From Lewinellaceae bacterium (GTDB taxonomy: Bacteria > Bacteroidota > Bacteroidia > Chitinophagales > Saprospiraceae), in assembly GCA_020636095.1 (NCBI GenBank), contig JACJYN010000012.1:101034-165033 (forward strand): a stretch of DNA of 64,000 nucleotides, read 5' to 3'. How positions within the stretch are numbered: the first letter of the stretch is position 1; each line of letters opens with the position of its first letter. The translations under genes were made by a program, and so were the position numbers. Positions 34,476 to 43,850 of the stretch are shown piece after piece. Under the pieces are notes generated by a model. That model worked only from the letters and a program-made list of their open reading frames with translations, made no database searches and was not told the origin of the DNA.

Positions 34476-37400
34476 TTAAGGATTACATCCTTCAGTATTG
34501 TAAATCGTGGTGTTAATTCTGACTATTGCAAAGTGGTCATCATTCCTTCCGCCTGTCGATTGAACAAATCCACTTGCATCTAAGGGGAAATTTCTTCGAA
34601 ATACCGTGTTAGAATTTGGCCCTGAATTCCCGCCAATAACTGTTATGCTATCAGAATTTACACTTACCACAATATCCCCATGAGTGAGTCGGTTGACATG
34701 GTCACCGTAGGTGGCACTACTGTGCCCTCTGCTTTTTACGACAATGTCACCGACTTGAGGACGCACCTCATTTATATTATAGGCATAAATGGGATTAACA
34801 ATGCTGTTCATTTGTCGATTTATTTTTGAAGGAGCAACATATCGCCAATGAGCAACGGGGCGATAACCATTGGATGTCGTTCTGTAGTTGGTTTCGTTGC
34901 CTACTTTGCTAAATTTATCTCCCCCTCCAGCCCGATTTATCACCCAGGAAATAAAGGCTGCACTCCACGGGGTTGTAGGAATATTGATATTGCTTGGAAT
35001 TGCCACTCCATTGTAAGGCCCCCGTAGCCAGTAATCTTGTATTACACGTTGCATAGCTGGATTACGCTCAACATTAGTTCCATTATTCCAGATTCTTGAA
35101 TATTGATCTTGGGCAATGCGAACTATGTCCTGTTTAACTTGCACCCATCGCTGCCGTTGTACTCTATAATATTCACATACATCCGATGGAACAGTATCAG
35201 GATATTCAATTGACGTAATTTCAGGAAGATATTGATTGTCCACTGAAGATTGGAAAGAGATTGTTGTCTGATTTGAAGTATTTCCAACGCGCATAACACG
35301 TATAGAATCTGCTAATATTAACCCTCGTGCAGATGAGTTACTGGATATGCGTAATCGTATTTCAACTGGTGGATTTTGAATCAAAGCTGCTCTTCCAATT
35401 TGAATCCATCGTCCAAAATTTCTTTGTTGGCTGATTTCAACACGCTGGGTATTCGCATCTGGGCATGGAGATTGTAAACACCGAACGATGACCTCTACAT
35501 TGACCCGCGGATTTGCATTTGTTACTCTTGGCCACCATAATGAAACACTATAATATCCAGATTCATTAATGACAATCGAAAATTCCACACTGTTACCTCC
35601 CGGATTTGGCCTAGAAGTAAAATAGGTCGCACCATAAGAATCCCGATTGCTTGCGCAATGGGAATCAGGAATATTTCTACGCCTCTGTAACCTCCAGCCT
35701 TGAGGCCTGGTTAATTGAGTACTTTGTTGAACAAATCGAAGTGGCTTTAAACTTGGTGTTATCCCATCCCATCGCAAAAGCATGTAATAGTATTCCCAAT
35801 CCCAATACGGGCCGGGATCCCTATGTGCCCCAATTGAACTATGGCCAACAACTGTGCGAGGCCCAGGAGCAAAACCATGTCTCCGGGCTATGTCTCTTAT
35901 CAATTCAGCGGATTTTTCGTATAAAATGGTGGTTAAAGGGGCCGGATCATTACAAACATCCGCATGTTCAATTCCAATACTATCTCGATTCCCCGCTGGA
36001 TTCCCGACATGAAAAGCCACATTGGCCTCAGTCACCATTTGAGTGATTGTTCCATCCCGGTCAACCAAATAATGGGCGCTTGCTTGTCTACCGGGCCTTT
36101 GCCAATTTCTTACTATCTGTTGAACGCCGGAAAGACTCCCGGAAGGAGCAACTGCTAAAGCATGAATAACGACTCTGCGGATGGGCCTGGGAGCACTCAA
36201 GGAATGGCAATTTGTTGAACCTGCCTGTCCTGGGCTACAAAACCTTGAAGAATGGGCCTGAACAAAACTAGGTACAAGGGGGGAATCCGGATTAACTTCC
36301 ACATAATTTCGTAGGTTGGGCTGGGCAGGCCTGGCCAATAATTGGTTGTAACCAAGGGTGGATAGTTTCTCCGGATATCCTTTACTTTCATTAAAATTAA
36401 AAACCTGCTCAACCCAATTTTTTTCCAGAAACGCGACGCCCCCTTCACCATACGCCCGAGTTATCAGGAAGGTATCCGATGTTACGTGGTCTGGAACGGG
36501 CGTGTCGGGAAGCGCGACAATTTCGTACGCTGTAAATTCCGATGGCTGGCCTGTGGCCAGCGAATCAAATAACAAAGCGGCGTCTTGCCAGGCCTCAAGG
36601 TTGTTTCCAGAGAAATGACTAAGGTCCGTATCCAAAACTTCGTCGCATGGGAGCGTTTCCATTGATATGGAAGAATCGGCGGCATCGGCAATTTCAAAAG
36701 CGTCCCCTTCTTCGTCCAGCCAGTTCGCCCAACCTTCCTCTTCCCAATCAAAGTGATTATCCTGGAAAAAAGGATCGATTTGCTCGAGCGTGGATGCTTC
36801 ATGTTGCGCTTGCTGTTGTAACCGCATGCGGGTAATGAGGTCAAAAACGACGCCGGCTTCTCTGACCTGGCGGCGCAAGCGGTCCCGTAGTCTCTGGCAG
36901 GCATCGCTCAGTTGGTTGAGCGCGTTTTCCCAGTTCGACAATTTCTCGGCAATAGTTGGATAAGGGCGAAGCGCTGCCAAAAATGGATCGAGGCATCCGC
37001 TGAACCGCACATAAGCCGAGAACAGTAACGATTTCAGGATAAAGGTATCACGGTCCGGATTGCGGGTATCAAGCGGCGGAATGCGATTAGCGGGCTGATG
37101 AACCATACGTAATCCGGGTTCAAGAAACCAGCGGCTGACCTCGATAACTAGTTGTTGAACATGAGGATAGGTCAACGTGTTGCGAAAAGCGCCTGCCAGC
37201 CGGCGACGAAAGGCTGGATTTATCTGGCCCAAGCGCTGGCGTGAGGGGTTGCCTGATTGGAAATAGGCGTAGGTGCGATTGTATTCCCGCCGGTAATTTG
37301 GTTCGTGGGTATTTAGGCCAATTAACTCAAACCCATCAGAATGCCCGGAACGGACCATCAATACCGGATGATCGGTATCCCAGCGCATTGTCCATTCGAA

Positions 37401-40058
37401 GGGTTGCCCAAACTCTCGGTCAAAAAGCACTCGGTCGGCTTCCCAGAGTTTGTATAAAAAACGCAGGATGGATCCCCGGATGGCATTTATCTGGACGGGA
37501 CCAATGCTGATGCCTGCTTTATGATCCCAGGCGTTGATGGTTTCCATCATCCCTTCCCGCGCGGCGATGACAGCCAGATAGCAATCAGTTTCAATCAAAG
37601 GATAATGCATCGGAGGCAGGGTGATGCCGAAAACAACTCCCCCCCGGTCGGCACCATGTCGAAGTTGAGTTTGGACCCGGAGGGCCTGCTCCGCCCAATT
37701 AATCAGTAGCAATCGCAGGGAGGGAGTGGAGCAGTTTTGCAACCAACTCTGGTTAACGGTTTGTCCAGGGATAGTTATTTGATTACGGATCTGGTTCAAT
37801 TGCCGAATCCAACGATTCCGCTGCCGGGCCTGGTCCTGCGGGTCCAGTTGAAAGAAGGCCTTCAGGTCAGGCATCAATAGCCACCGGTTACTACGCCGCA
37901 GCGGGTTTTCGGGAAAATAGACATCCTGGCCATTTAACACTAGCCCAGCGATATCGGGCTGAAATTCAGCTATGATGACAGGTTGAGTCAAGAAGCTAAT
38001 TTCTTGTTGGTATCGAAATACGCTGCATGTTCCATTGCCGAATAAATTCCCGCTCAGGATGAAATGGCGGTACGGCGTTCGAACTGCAAAACGCAAGGCA
38101 TCCTCCAAGGAGCCATCAGCTTGGAGCGGCATTGAACGATCAATATAGATAGAACGCCAGGCTTGGCCTCCAGTTAAGGATATTTGACCTATTCGGGTGA
38201 CAATTTCTCCAAATTCCGTAACAGATCCAGAAGAAGATGCCATAGTTTGAATAGTTTCGGTTTCCATTTCTTGTTCATTTGTATTGAATGAAATATCAGG
38301 CAGCTGTCGGCTTTCCAGTGAATAAGCGGCGGCGGCTTTAAAGGCTTTGGCGACATTAAGTACACCTGCCCCAACCCGCAGACGTGAAATGTCGGCTGGT
38401 ACGGGGTCCGTATTTTCCAAAATGAAGTTGCGGATAACAGAAAAGGGTATGTTAGCCGGCAAAACTTCCAACAGTAGTGCACAGGCACCCGTGACATGGG
38501 GCGCCGCCATACTGGTTCCCGACATGTTGGTAAGCCCTCCAACAGGCCGAGCGCTGAAAAGCGGAGCAGACCGGGCGGCAGGAATATTCACTCCAGGGGC
38601 CACCAGGTCTGGTTTTGTGCGTCCATCTGTGGTGGGCCCCATGCTACTGAAGGGAGCCAAAGCAAAATGAGGTGATTGGGAGTTGAAGGCGCCAACTACA
38701 AGAGAATGTCGAGTCGAAGCCAAAGAGCCGATGGTATATCGTGGGTTGACGAAGGGATCATCGAAAACAGCTTGACAACCCCGGCAAGCGCCATCCCTTT
38801 CGATCCAGCCATGGTAATGGCCATCTTCAATAAGGCTGCCATGCAGCGCCACCTCCCATTTGCCCGGAGGAGCGTTTGGGTAAAGGAAAAGGTCGATGTG
38901 ATTTTTTCCATTGTTCGGATCATGTTCTCGGTGATAGACCCGGCCTATCAGGCTACCGTCAATCTCGATCTTTTCATAGCCTCCCAAAACAGGAGAGAAA
39001 AGGAGGCCTGTTTCTAAGTTTCTAAGTTGAAGGCCAAATTTATCCTTTCCTGAATACCAAATCTCTAACTCGTTGGGGGTACGATCAGCGCGGCTCACCC
39101 GGAAGCGAAAAGCAGTATCCTTGCCTTGAACCACCCTCCCGGAAGTATGCGCCTTAGCTTGATAATAGTTGCCGGCACTTTGGCATAACATCGTGTTTGG
39201 CCTGTCGCTGAGGAGGTTATCAATGGCCCTTTCAACCAGGGTCGTGCCGTCTTTTGGCGCACCATGCCGGCCAACACTCATATTGATGGCCAACGGGCGG
39301 CCTGCTGCAGCCTGCCGGACAAAATCGATCGCTTCCAATATGCGGACGGAATCGCCAAGATGCGCCGTTCCACTTGTATCGCGAGCGGAAAGATGTACAA
39401 AAATGATTTCAGCCCGGGGAGCTAAACTATGAGCACCTGCTGCTATGCTTGCAACGTGGGTGCCATGGGCACCAATGCCAATAGGATCCCCATTGGCTGG
39501 ATGGTAACCTAATGATTGGTAAGGAGTGCTGGCCTGCAACGCCTGGTTGATCAATGCCCGGTTAAATACAGTACCGTAGCCGTATGGCTGATTCTCCATA
39601 AAGGGAAGGGTAACGGATTGATCCCAAAGGGCCAGTAGGCGGGTAGTCCCGTTGGGGTTGAGAAAGTCCGGGTGGGCAAAGTCCATACCCCAATCAATAA
39701 TGCCTATCGCTACTCCCTGGCCGGCGGCGTCAACATCCCGATTAATTTCGTCGGTATCCATTGAAAAAAAAGGATGTACGGCTTCGACTACAGCCTCAGT
39801 AACCTCGCCAATGGGATCGATGGCATAATACCGGGCAGCCTTCAGGCTGATCTTTAAAGGGGAAGCATAAACCTCTGCAACATCAGCTCGCTTGATCCGG
39901 CAGGTCAAAACATCGCCGAAGGTACTGATAACCCGAACCTTATTGGGAACCGCTCCTGTTTCCCGAACCCGGATAATTGCTTCGATCTCCTCATCGGGAT
40001 CCAAATTTGGCAACACTAGTTCTTGGAGTTTTGGATCCATGCTTTTACTTTTTCGCAT
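34476..40058 (-). CDS. Giant subtilisin / lysozyme-like / amidase / DUF2272 protein
   Basis: An 1860-residue multi-enzyme protein without a signal peptide. Residues 110-560 are an S8 subtilase: Asp122 in GIIDWGMDF, His198 in GAHGTHVAS, oxyanion Asn297 and Ser516 in MSGTSMAAP. GTTRLLALWDQS and the insert at 310-440 resemble CspA-type subtilases. Residues 790-960 contain AREGMMETINAWDHKAGIS then IGPVQIN, a lysozyme/transglycosylase-like pattern with candidate Glu835. Residues 1290-1430 are a type-2 N-acetylmuramoyl-L-alanine amidase (RRVVIHALAV, SAHYLVDRDGTI, IGIEHADV, GHSSIGAHRDPGPYWDW). Residues 1465-1590 look like a golvesin/xanthan-lyase beta domain. Residues 1620-1855 resemble DUF2272 (TPWSAAFISWVINRAGGG, GDIVVKSRGH). 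It is the last gene of a six-gene operon. Likely attacks peptidoglycan and proteins of another cell or remodels its own wall; export route unknown. Confidence 0.88.
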   Translation of the reverse strand: MRKSKSMDPKLQELVLPNLDPDEEIEAIIRVRETGAVPNKVRVISTFGDVLTCRIKRADVAEVYASPLKISLKAARYYAIDPIGEVTEAVVEAVHPFFSMDTDEINRDVDAAGQGVAIGIIDWGMDFAHPDFLNPNGTTRLLALWDQSVTLPFMENQPYGYGTVFNRALINQALQASTPYQSLGYHPANGDPIGIGAHGTHVASIAAGAHSLAPRAEIIFVHLSARDTSGTAHLGDSVRILEAIDFVRQAAAGRPLAINMSVGRHGAPKDGTTLVERAIDNLLSDRPNTMLCQSAGNYYQAKAHTSGRVVQGKDTAFRFRVSRADRTPNELEIWYSGKDKFGLQLRNLETGLLFSPVLGGYEKIEIDGSLIGRVYHREHDPNNGKNHIDLFLYPNAPPGKWEVALHGSLIEDGHYHGWIERDGACRGCQAVFDDPFVNPRYTIGSLASTRHSLVVGAFNSQSPHFALAPFSSMGPTTDGRTKPDLVAPGVNIPAARSAPLFSARPVGGLTNMSGTSMAAPHVTGACALLLEVLPANIPFSVIRNFILENTDPVPADISRLRVGAGVLNVAKAFKAAAAYSLESRQLPDISFNTNEQEMETETIQTMASSSGSVTEFGEIVTRIGQISLTGGQAWRSIYIDRSMPLQADGSLEDALRFAVRTPYRHFILSGNLFGNGTCSVFRYQQEISFLTQPVIIAEFQPDIAGLVLNGQDVYFPENPLRRSNRWLLMPDLKAFFQLDPQDQARQRNRWIRQLNQIRNQITIPGQTVNQSWLQNCSTPSLRLLLINWAEQALRVQTQLRHGADRGGVVFGITLPPMHYPLIETDCYLAVIAAREGMMETINAWDHKAGISIGPVQINAIRGSILRFLYKLWEADRVLFDREFGQPFEWTMRWDTDHPVLMVRSGHSDGFELIGLNTHEPNYRREYNRTYAYFQSGNPSRQRLGQINPAFRRRLAGAFRNTLTYPHVQQLVIEVSRWFLEPGLRMVHQPANRIPPLDTRNPDRDTFILKSLLFSAYVRFSGCLDPFLAALRPYPTIAEKLSNWENALNQLSDACQRLRDRLRRQVREAGVVFDLITRMRLQQQAQHEASTLEQIDPFFQDNHFDWEEEGWANWLDEEGDAFEIADAADSSISMETLPCDEVLDTDLSHFSGNNLEAWQDAALLFDSLATGQPSEFTAYEIVALPDTPVPDHVTSDTFLITRAYGEGGVAFLEKNWVEQVFNFNESKGYPEKLSTLGYNQLLARPAQPNLRNYVEVNPDSPLVPSFVQAHSSRFCSPGQAGSTNCHSLSAPRPIRRVVIHALAVAPSGSLSGVQQIVRNWQRPGRQASAHYLVDRDGTITQMVTEANVAFHVGNPAGNRDSIGIEHADVCNDPAPLTTILYEKSAELIRDIARRHGFAPGPRTVVGHSSIGAHRDPGPYWDWEYYYMLLRWDGITPSLKPLRFVQQSTQLTRPQGWRLQRRRNIPDSHCASNRDSYGATYFTSRPNPGGNSVEFSIVINESGYYSVSLWWPRVTNANPRVNVEVIVRCLQSPCPDANTQRVEISQQRNFGRWIQIGRAALIQNPPVEIRLRISSNSSARGLILADSIRVMRVGNTSNQTTISFQSSVDNQYLPEITSIEYPDTVPSDVCEYYRVQRQRWVQVKQDIVRIAQDQYSRIWNNGTNVERNPAMQRVIQDYWLRGPYNGVAIPSNINIPTTPWSAAFISWVINRAGGGDKFSKVGNETNYRTTSNGYRPVAHWRYVAPSKINRQMNSIVNPIYAYNINEVRPQVGDIVVKSRGHSSATYGDHVNRLTHGDIVVSVNSDSITVIGGNSGPNSNTVFRRNFPLDASGFVQSTGGRNDDHFAIVRINTTIYNTEGCNP

Positions 40059-40090
40059 TAAAGGGGCAGCGCCTCCTCCAAGGCCACTTG

Positions 40091-41026
40091 TTATCTATTG
40101 TTTAGCAACCTTTCCGCAGCTTCCATGAGTTGCGATACATTGCTCATGCCTGTTTTCAATTCCTGTAAATAAGCCTCTCTAATAAACTGGCGGAACGCCC
40201 GCTCAGGCAGCAGTTTGATACTTTCCAACAGCTGCCCTTGTTGCTTTTTCAGCTTCAACCTGGCCAATAAATTTTCGGTTACGGACTCCCGGTGGTTACG
40301 TATGATCAGGTTCCGGAGTTTTTTCCAATCCTCATCTGTGATGTTTTCCAGAGCTTTGAATACATCGTCAGTTTCAAAAAGGCCCTTAAAGGTAGCCATA
40401 AACTCATCCATCCGGCCCAATTGATCCTGGGCGATCAGGTCTTGTTCCTGTTGAATCAATTCCTGGTAGGTTTTGGCCAGGGCTTTAGCAGGGGGTGGCT
40501 TTATTTTGGATTTCAGTTCGAAGAAATCTCCAGCCGGTTCTCCCCGCAGGCGGGTTGTCAGGAACTGGATTAGCCTGTCACGATCAGCCGGCCCAAGCAC
40601 TTCATCGGGAAGTTCATCAAGTATGATTTCCTGGAGTTGACCCAACCATCGGCCCGTTTGATGAGCAAGGCCGGAAATTTCCTTTGCGGATTGCTTCAAA
40701 GCCTCTCGGGCATCAGCCAGGGCATCCGTTAAAACAGTCTTTTCTTGATGGAGATGGTACAATTGGCCAGATATTTCTGCCCGGGCAGTTTGCAGCTCTT
40801 GCTCCTTTTCCGCAACATTCTCCAATGCTTTTTTTTCTCTGGCCTCCAGTTCCCTTGCTTTGCGCTCATTTTCCGCAACAGACTGGGCATGGAGGACGGG
40901 TACAGCCAAAGTTAAAGGTTGTTTCGGGTTGGCAAAGCCAAAAAGCAGCATGGCGTTGCGCCGCTGGATAGCACTTAACTGCTTATCCTGGAGGTATAAA
41001 TATCCCATTAGAAAATTGTCAAGCAT
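40091..41026 (-). CDS. Coiled-coil protein of the hydrolase operon
   Basis: A 311-residue soluble protein, 32 bp upstream of the giant hydrolase gene. After an N-terminal segment of about 50 residues (MLDNFLMGYLYLQDKQLS), residues 52-115 are a heptad-rich coiled coil (AENERKARELEAREKKALEN, QTARAEISGQLYHLHQEKTV). A helical region follows to the end (DEFMATFKGLFETDDVFKAL; LKKQQGQLLESIKLLPERAF). There is no signal peptide and no enzyme motif. It may be a chaperone or structural adaptor for the giant enzyme. Not recognised. Confidence 0.6.
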   Translation of the reverse strand: MLDNFLMGYLYLQDKQLSAIQRRNAMLLFGFANPKQPLTLAVPVLHAQSVAENERKARELEAREKKALENVAEKEQELQTARAEISGQLYHLHQEKTVLTDALADAREALKQSAKEISGLAHQTGRWLGQLQEIILDELPDEVLGPADRDRLIQFLTTRLRGEPAGDFFELKSKIKPPPAKALAKTYQELIQQEQDLIAQDQLGRMDEFMATFKGLFETDDVFKALENITDEDWKKLRNLIIRNHRESVTENLLARLKLKKQQGQLLESIKLLPERAFRQFIREAYLQELKTGMSNVSQLMEAAERLLNNR

Positions 41027-41098
41027 ATTCAGGCCGTTTTGGTATAAAAAACACTGCTATTACTGCCTCCCGATGGGTTATGCTGACGACTCCTGAGT

Positions 41099-41518
41099 TT
41101 AAGTATTAGCAGGAGGAGCAGGAAGAGGAAGAAGAGGAGAAGAAGACCCATCATAGCCAATTATTTCCTCGCCGTTGAGGATGTAATTGATCACGCTTTG
41201 CATATCCACCCCATTCTCACCTTGTTGGGACATGAAAATGTGGTTGTTAGATTTATTGAGGCTATCAAAAAAAATCTGTAAGCGGCCTCCTATCCCCCGA
41301 ATCTGTTCTTCTGCTTTCTTCTTTTTTTCCTCTTCGATCCGGCGATCAACCGCCTCCTTGGAATTTAAGAACTGGTAGGCCGGATTTGGCGCCTTCACCC
41401 CTTGGCTTAGGAGGAAGGAAAATAGAAATGCTTCGCTCCGCTTTTTACTGGACAATTCTTTTTTTGCTTTTGAACTTAGCGTTGGCATCAGCGCCCAAAT
41501 CATATCATTAGCATTCAT
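41099..41518 (-). CDS. Small basic helical protein of the hydrolase operon
   Basis: A 139-residue protein beginning MNANDMIWALMPTLSSKAKK, Lys/Glu-rich in the middle (DRRIEEEKKKKAEEQIRG) and ending in a Pro/Leu tail (SSPLLPLPAPPANT). Its MNAxxx start resembles the neighbouring MNASRNYLDEFDD. Not recognised. It lies between the coiled-coil gene and the EFEDEGA-repeat gene with gaps of 72 and 57 bp, so it is probably in the same transcript. Confidence 0.55.
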   Translation of the reverse strand: MNANDMIWALMPTLSSKAKKELSSKKRSEAFLFSFLLSQGVKAPNPAYQFLNSKEAVDRRIEEEKKKKAEEQIRGIGGRLQIFFDSLNKSNNHIFMSQQGENGVDMQSVINYILNGEEIIGYDGSSSPLLPLPAPPANT

Positions 41519-41575
41519 GTCTGATTGTTTTTAAGTTAAAATAATGAAGGCTGAAGGGTCATCAACCGGCAAGGG

Positions 41576-42514
41576 CTACAACTTACCCATCAAAGCCATT
41601 AACATCAGTGGGTTATTCATCATATTGTCACTACTGCTGCCACCACCCAATCCTCCGGAAAGCAGAAGCATCAACATAGTATTGTCCTCCTTCTCTGTAG
41701 TTTCTTTGACGGTTAATATATTCTCCTTGTCCTTAGTAGTATTAAAATTAGTCTCCTTAGGATTTATAACAGTAATACTTTCCATTTCCGGTTTCATCAT
41801 CAAGGAAAGCATCATCATCATTTGAGACTGCTGTTTAAGATCGTCCTGTCCTTTTTTCAGGGTGATCACTCTTTTGTTCAACGTATTCATAATGCGGTTC
41901 TGCGCCTGGGACGCCAAGGTATGTTTGCGGTCGAGGGCGGTTACCCTTTTGGACGTGGCCACTGCGGACTTGGCATTGGCCTTGATTCCCTTTACGGCCT
42001 GTTTGATCCCCCGTGCATTCACCCCAATAGCGGCCCGCAACTTGACGATGTCTTTTTTGATAGGAGCAATCGAAAACGCTAATTTCAAAGAACGCCCCCC
42101 CGGTGTTCGTAACACGGGCCTCATGACGGAAGGATAATTTCCGACTCTACCGGGTTGAGCGGTTGGAACCCTGCCCCTTTGGTATTTCGAGGAAAGGATA
42201 CGCCTGTTCTTGCTTCCTCCTCCTAGCATCCTGGAGACGCCACTAATAGCAGAGCCTACCAATTTGAGCGGAGCGGTTATCGGTGCAGTGAGGATGTTTC
42301 CGAGGCCGCCTAAGAATTCAGCCCCTTCGTCTTCGAATTCAGCCCCTTCGTCTTCGAATTCAGCCCCTTCGTCTTCGAATTCAGCCCCTTCGTCTTCAAA
42401 TTCAGCCCCTTCGTCTTCAAATTCAGCCCCTTCGTCTTCAAATTCAGCCCCTTCGTCTTCGAATTCAGTGATCACGTCATCGAATTCATCGAGATAATTT
42501 CTACTAGCATTCAT
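41576..42514 (-). CDS. EFEDEGA-repeat protein of the hydrolase operon
   Basis: A 312-residue protein. Residues 17-65 are seven identical copies of EFEDEGA, a strongly acidic tail. A hydrophobic Gly/Leu segment follows (FLGGLGNILTAPITAPLKLV, then SAISGVSRMLGGG), and then a basic central part (residues 105-190). A Met-rich stretch (QMMMMLSLMMKPEM) and a Gly/Ser/Met-rich C-terminus (MLLLLSGGLGGGSSS, NPLMLMALMGKL) complete it. The layout of acidic repeats then amphipathic helix resembles, from memory, uncharacterised proteins in other phyla with EFE/GEFE-type N-termini; no function is known to me. It could be a membrane-active or targeting component. Repeat call certain, role unknown. Confidence 0.6.
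   Translation of the reverse strand: MNASRNYLDEFDDVITEFEDEGAEFEDEGAEFEDEGAEFEDEGAEFEDEGAEFEDEGAEFEDEGAEFLGGLGNILTAPITAPLKLVGSAISGVSRMLGGGSKNRRILSSKYQRGRVPTAQPGRVGNYPSVMRPVLRTPGGRSLKLAFSIAPIKKDIVKLRAAIGVNARGIKQAVKGIKANAKSAVATSKRVTALDRKHTLASQAQNRIMNTLNKRVITLKKGQDDLKQQSQMMMMLSLMMKPEMESITVINPKETNFNTTKDKENILTVKETTEKEDNTMLMLLLSGGLGGGSSSDNMMNNPLMLMALMGKL
42320..42466 (-). repeat. 21-bp in-frame tandem repeat x 7
   Basis: Seven 21-bp units encode EFEDEGA on the minus strand (on the plus strand: ttcagccccttcgtcttcraa). Units differ mainly at one third-codon position (tcttcg or tcttca), so the array is almost homogenised and could change length in frame. Confidence 0.93.
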
Positions 42515-42601
42515 TTCAAATTGTTTTATTAGGTTGTGGAAAATGGGACCCCACTATGAAGTTAGTTTAGCTTCACTTTAGGACGCCCAATATTTATTTT
42601 T

Positions 42602-43015
42602 CTAGGATTCGGCTGATTGGTGTTTGAGGCTTGGCTGGACATAAACTTGGAACGCCTCCTGGTTTGGCACATAATAGCCAGGTTTACCTTTTCCCCTGCA
42701 TTTTTCGCAACCGTCATCTCCCCCCCAGCATTCACAAGCTCCAACGGCGCTGGCAAAAATGGCGTTAACATTGATGAAAAAATCGAGGTATTCCACCAGC
42801 TTACTCCGTTGTTTTTTAAGTGCAGCCACCTGTTTTTTCAATTCTTGAACAGATTGGGCCAGTTTTTTGACTTGCCCAGCTCTTTTATCGTTCCCGTTTT
42901 CGTTTTCCGACAACTGTTGTTGGGCCAACAATTGAGAGAGCAATTGCATTTTGGGATTATCTGTACCCAATTTCTCCGTCAAAGCGGCAAGGAGTTGATC
43001 ATTTAATGGTGCCAT
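42602..43015 (-). CDS. Coiled-coil protein with Cys-rich zinc-finger-like end
   Basis: A 137-residue protein read from the ATG at 43015 (MAPLNDQLLAALTEKLG). An upstream in-frame start at 43117 would overlap the previous gene. Residues 50-85 form a coiled coil (KKLAQSVQELKKQVAALKKQ). Residues 104-122 read CECWGGDDGCEKCRGKGKPG, with the paired-Cys and CxGxG features of a DnaJ-type zinc finger, so it probably binds zinc. The tail is VYVQPSLKHQSAES. It sits second in the hydrolase operon. A folding or assembly helper is possible by analogy with DnaJ fingers only. Confidence 0.6.
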   Translation of the reverse strand: MAPLNDQLLAALTEKLGTDNPKMQLLSQLLAQQQLSENENGNDKRAGQVKKLAQSVQELKKQVAALKKQRSKLVEYLDFFINVNAIFASAVGACECWGGDDGCEKCRGKGKPGYYVPNQEAFQVYVQPSLKHQSAES

Positions 43016-43050
43016 ACTTCTGCTCTTTAATTTATTATTGGAATTCCAAT

Positions 43051-43830
43051 TTAATTTAAGGCTACTTCCATGAACCGGCGGGCCCGAGCTTCTTCTGAGG
43101 AAATGCCGGAAATCCATTCGCCACTATCATCGATAAGGTAATTCAGGGCATCTTCATCGGCGTTATCGGGAATTTCCATCTTTGCCAGGCGGGCATATTC
43201 GCTAATGGCGTTAAGAATGGCCCCTTCCCGAACAGTGGTTCCGGTAGAACCCACCGTAGTCGGGCTGCTGCCCCCGCCAGAAACCAGTCTTGTCAGGCTA
43301 TTGAGAATAGCCGGATTTTGCAGCAACTGAACCAGTGCGGAAAGCGCCTGCTGCCCAGGTTGGCTACTTACAGTTTGGCTGCCGGTTGCCGGAGCTGGAG
43401 GAGTTGCCGGAGCTGGAGCCGGGGGCGGAGTTGCCGAAGTACGGCCGGGACTAGAAGGCCGTTGTGGTGTTGGCCGCTGAGTAGTTGGCCTCGGGGTTCT
43501 AGACCGGCGCCTACTACTCACCGCGTTGCTTATTGCCCGGGCCGCTACCGGGATCAGGGAGCCTACCGCCCCAATTATGGCTGGCCAGATTTCAGCAAAA
43601 TATTCCTCTGCCTCTGCTTCTGTCATACCATTCATATCCTGATTGATCTGCTCTGCTATTTTAACCCAACTGGGAGAAGCATCTCCGCCGTACATCTCGA
43701 TATCCGGCATATCATTCTCATGAGGATAATATTCAGCTGTATCCATGTCTTCCGATTCCACTCCTGTGAGAAGTTCGTCGAAAACAGAATCCGGGACCAT
43801 TGTTTCGAACATATCTGTGGGCCTTTCCAT
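43051..43830 (-). CDS. First gene of hydrolase operon: acidic/hydrophobic/Pro-rich protein
   Basis: A 259-residue protein. The N-terminal 60 residues are acidic (VESEDMDTAEYYPHENDMPD). A hydrophobic segment near 83-107 (IWPAIIGAVGSLIPVAARAI) comes next, followed by a basic and then Pro/Thr/Ala-rich linker (110-165). A second hydrophobic helix (ALSALVQLLQNPAILNSLTR) leads to a C-terminal domain ending ARARRFMEVALN. The order acidic head, hydrophobic helix, basic linker matches the EFEDEGA protein two genes on, so the two may be distant relatives. There is no cleavable signal peptide. Its start is only 20 bp from an insertion sequence, which may have displaced the native promoter. Confidence 0.6.
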   Translation of the reverse strand: MERPTDMFETMVPDSVFDELLTGVESEDMDTAEYYPHENDMPDIEMYGGDASPSWVKIAEQINQDMNGMTEAEAEEYFAEIWPAIIGAVGSLIPVAARAISNAVSSRRRSRTPRPTTQRPTPQRPSSPGRTSATPPPAPAPATPPAPATGSQTVSSQPGQQALSALVQLLQNPAILNSLTRLVSGGGSSPTTVGSTGTTVREGAILNAISEYARLAKMEIPDNADEDALNYLIDDSGEWISGISSEEARARRFMEVALN

Positions 43831-43850
43831 GGTTGCGGTTTTAAAGTATA

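Noticed and set aside
42320..42466. CRISPR-like array of 21-bp repeats
   Set aside because: The units are contiguous with no spacers and translate to EFEDEGA in a real gene.
34476..43830. Contractile injection or type VI secretion cluster
   Set aside because: No sheath, tube, baseplate, spike or AAA-disassembly protein is present. Only the lack of signal peptides suggested it.
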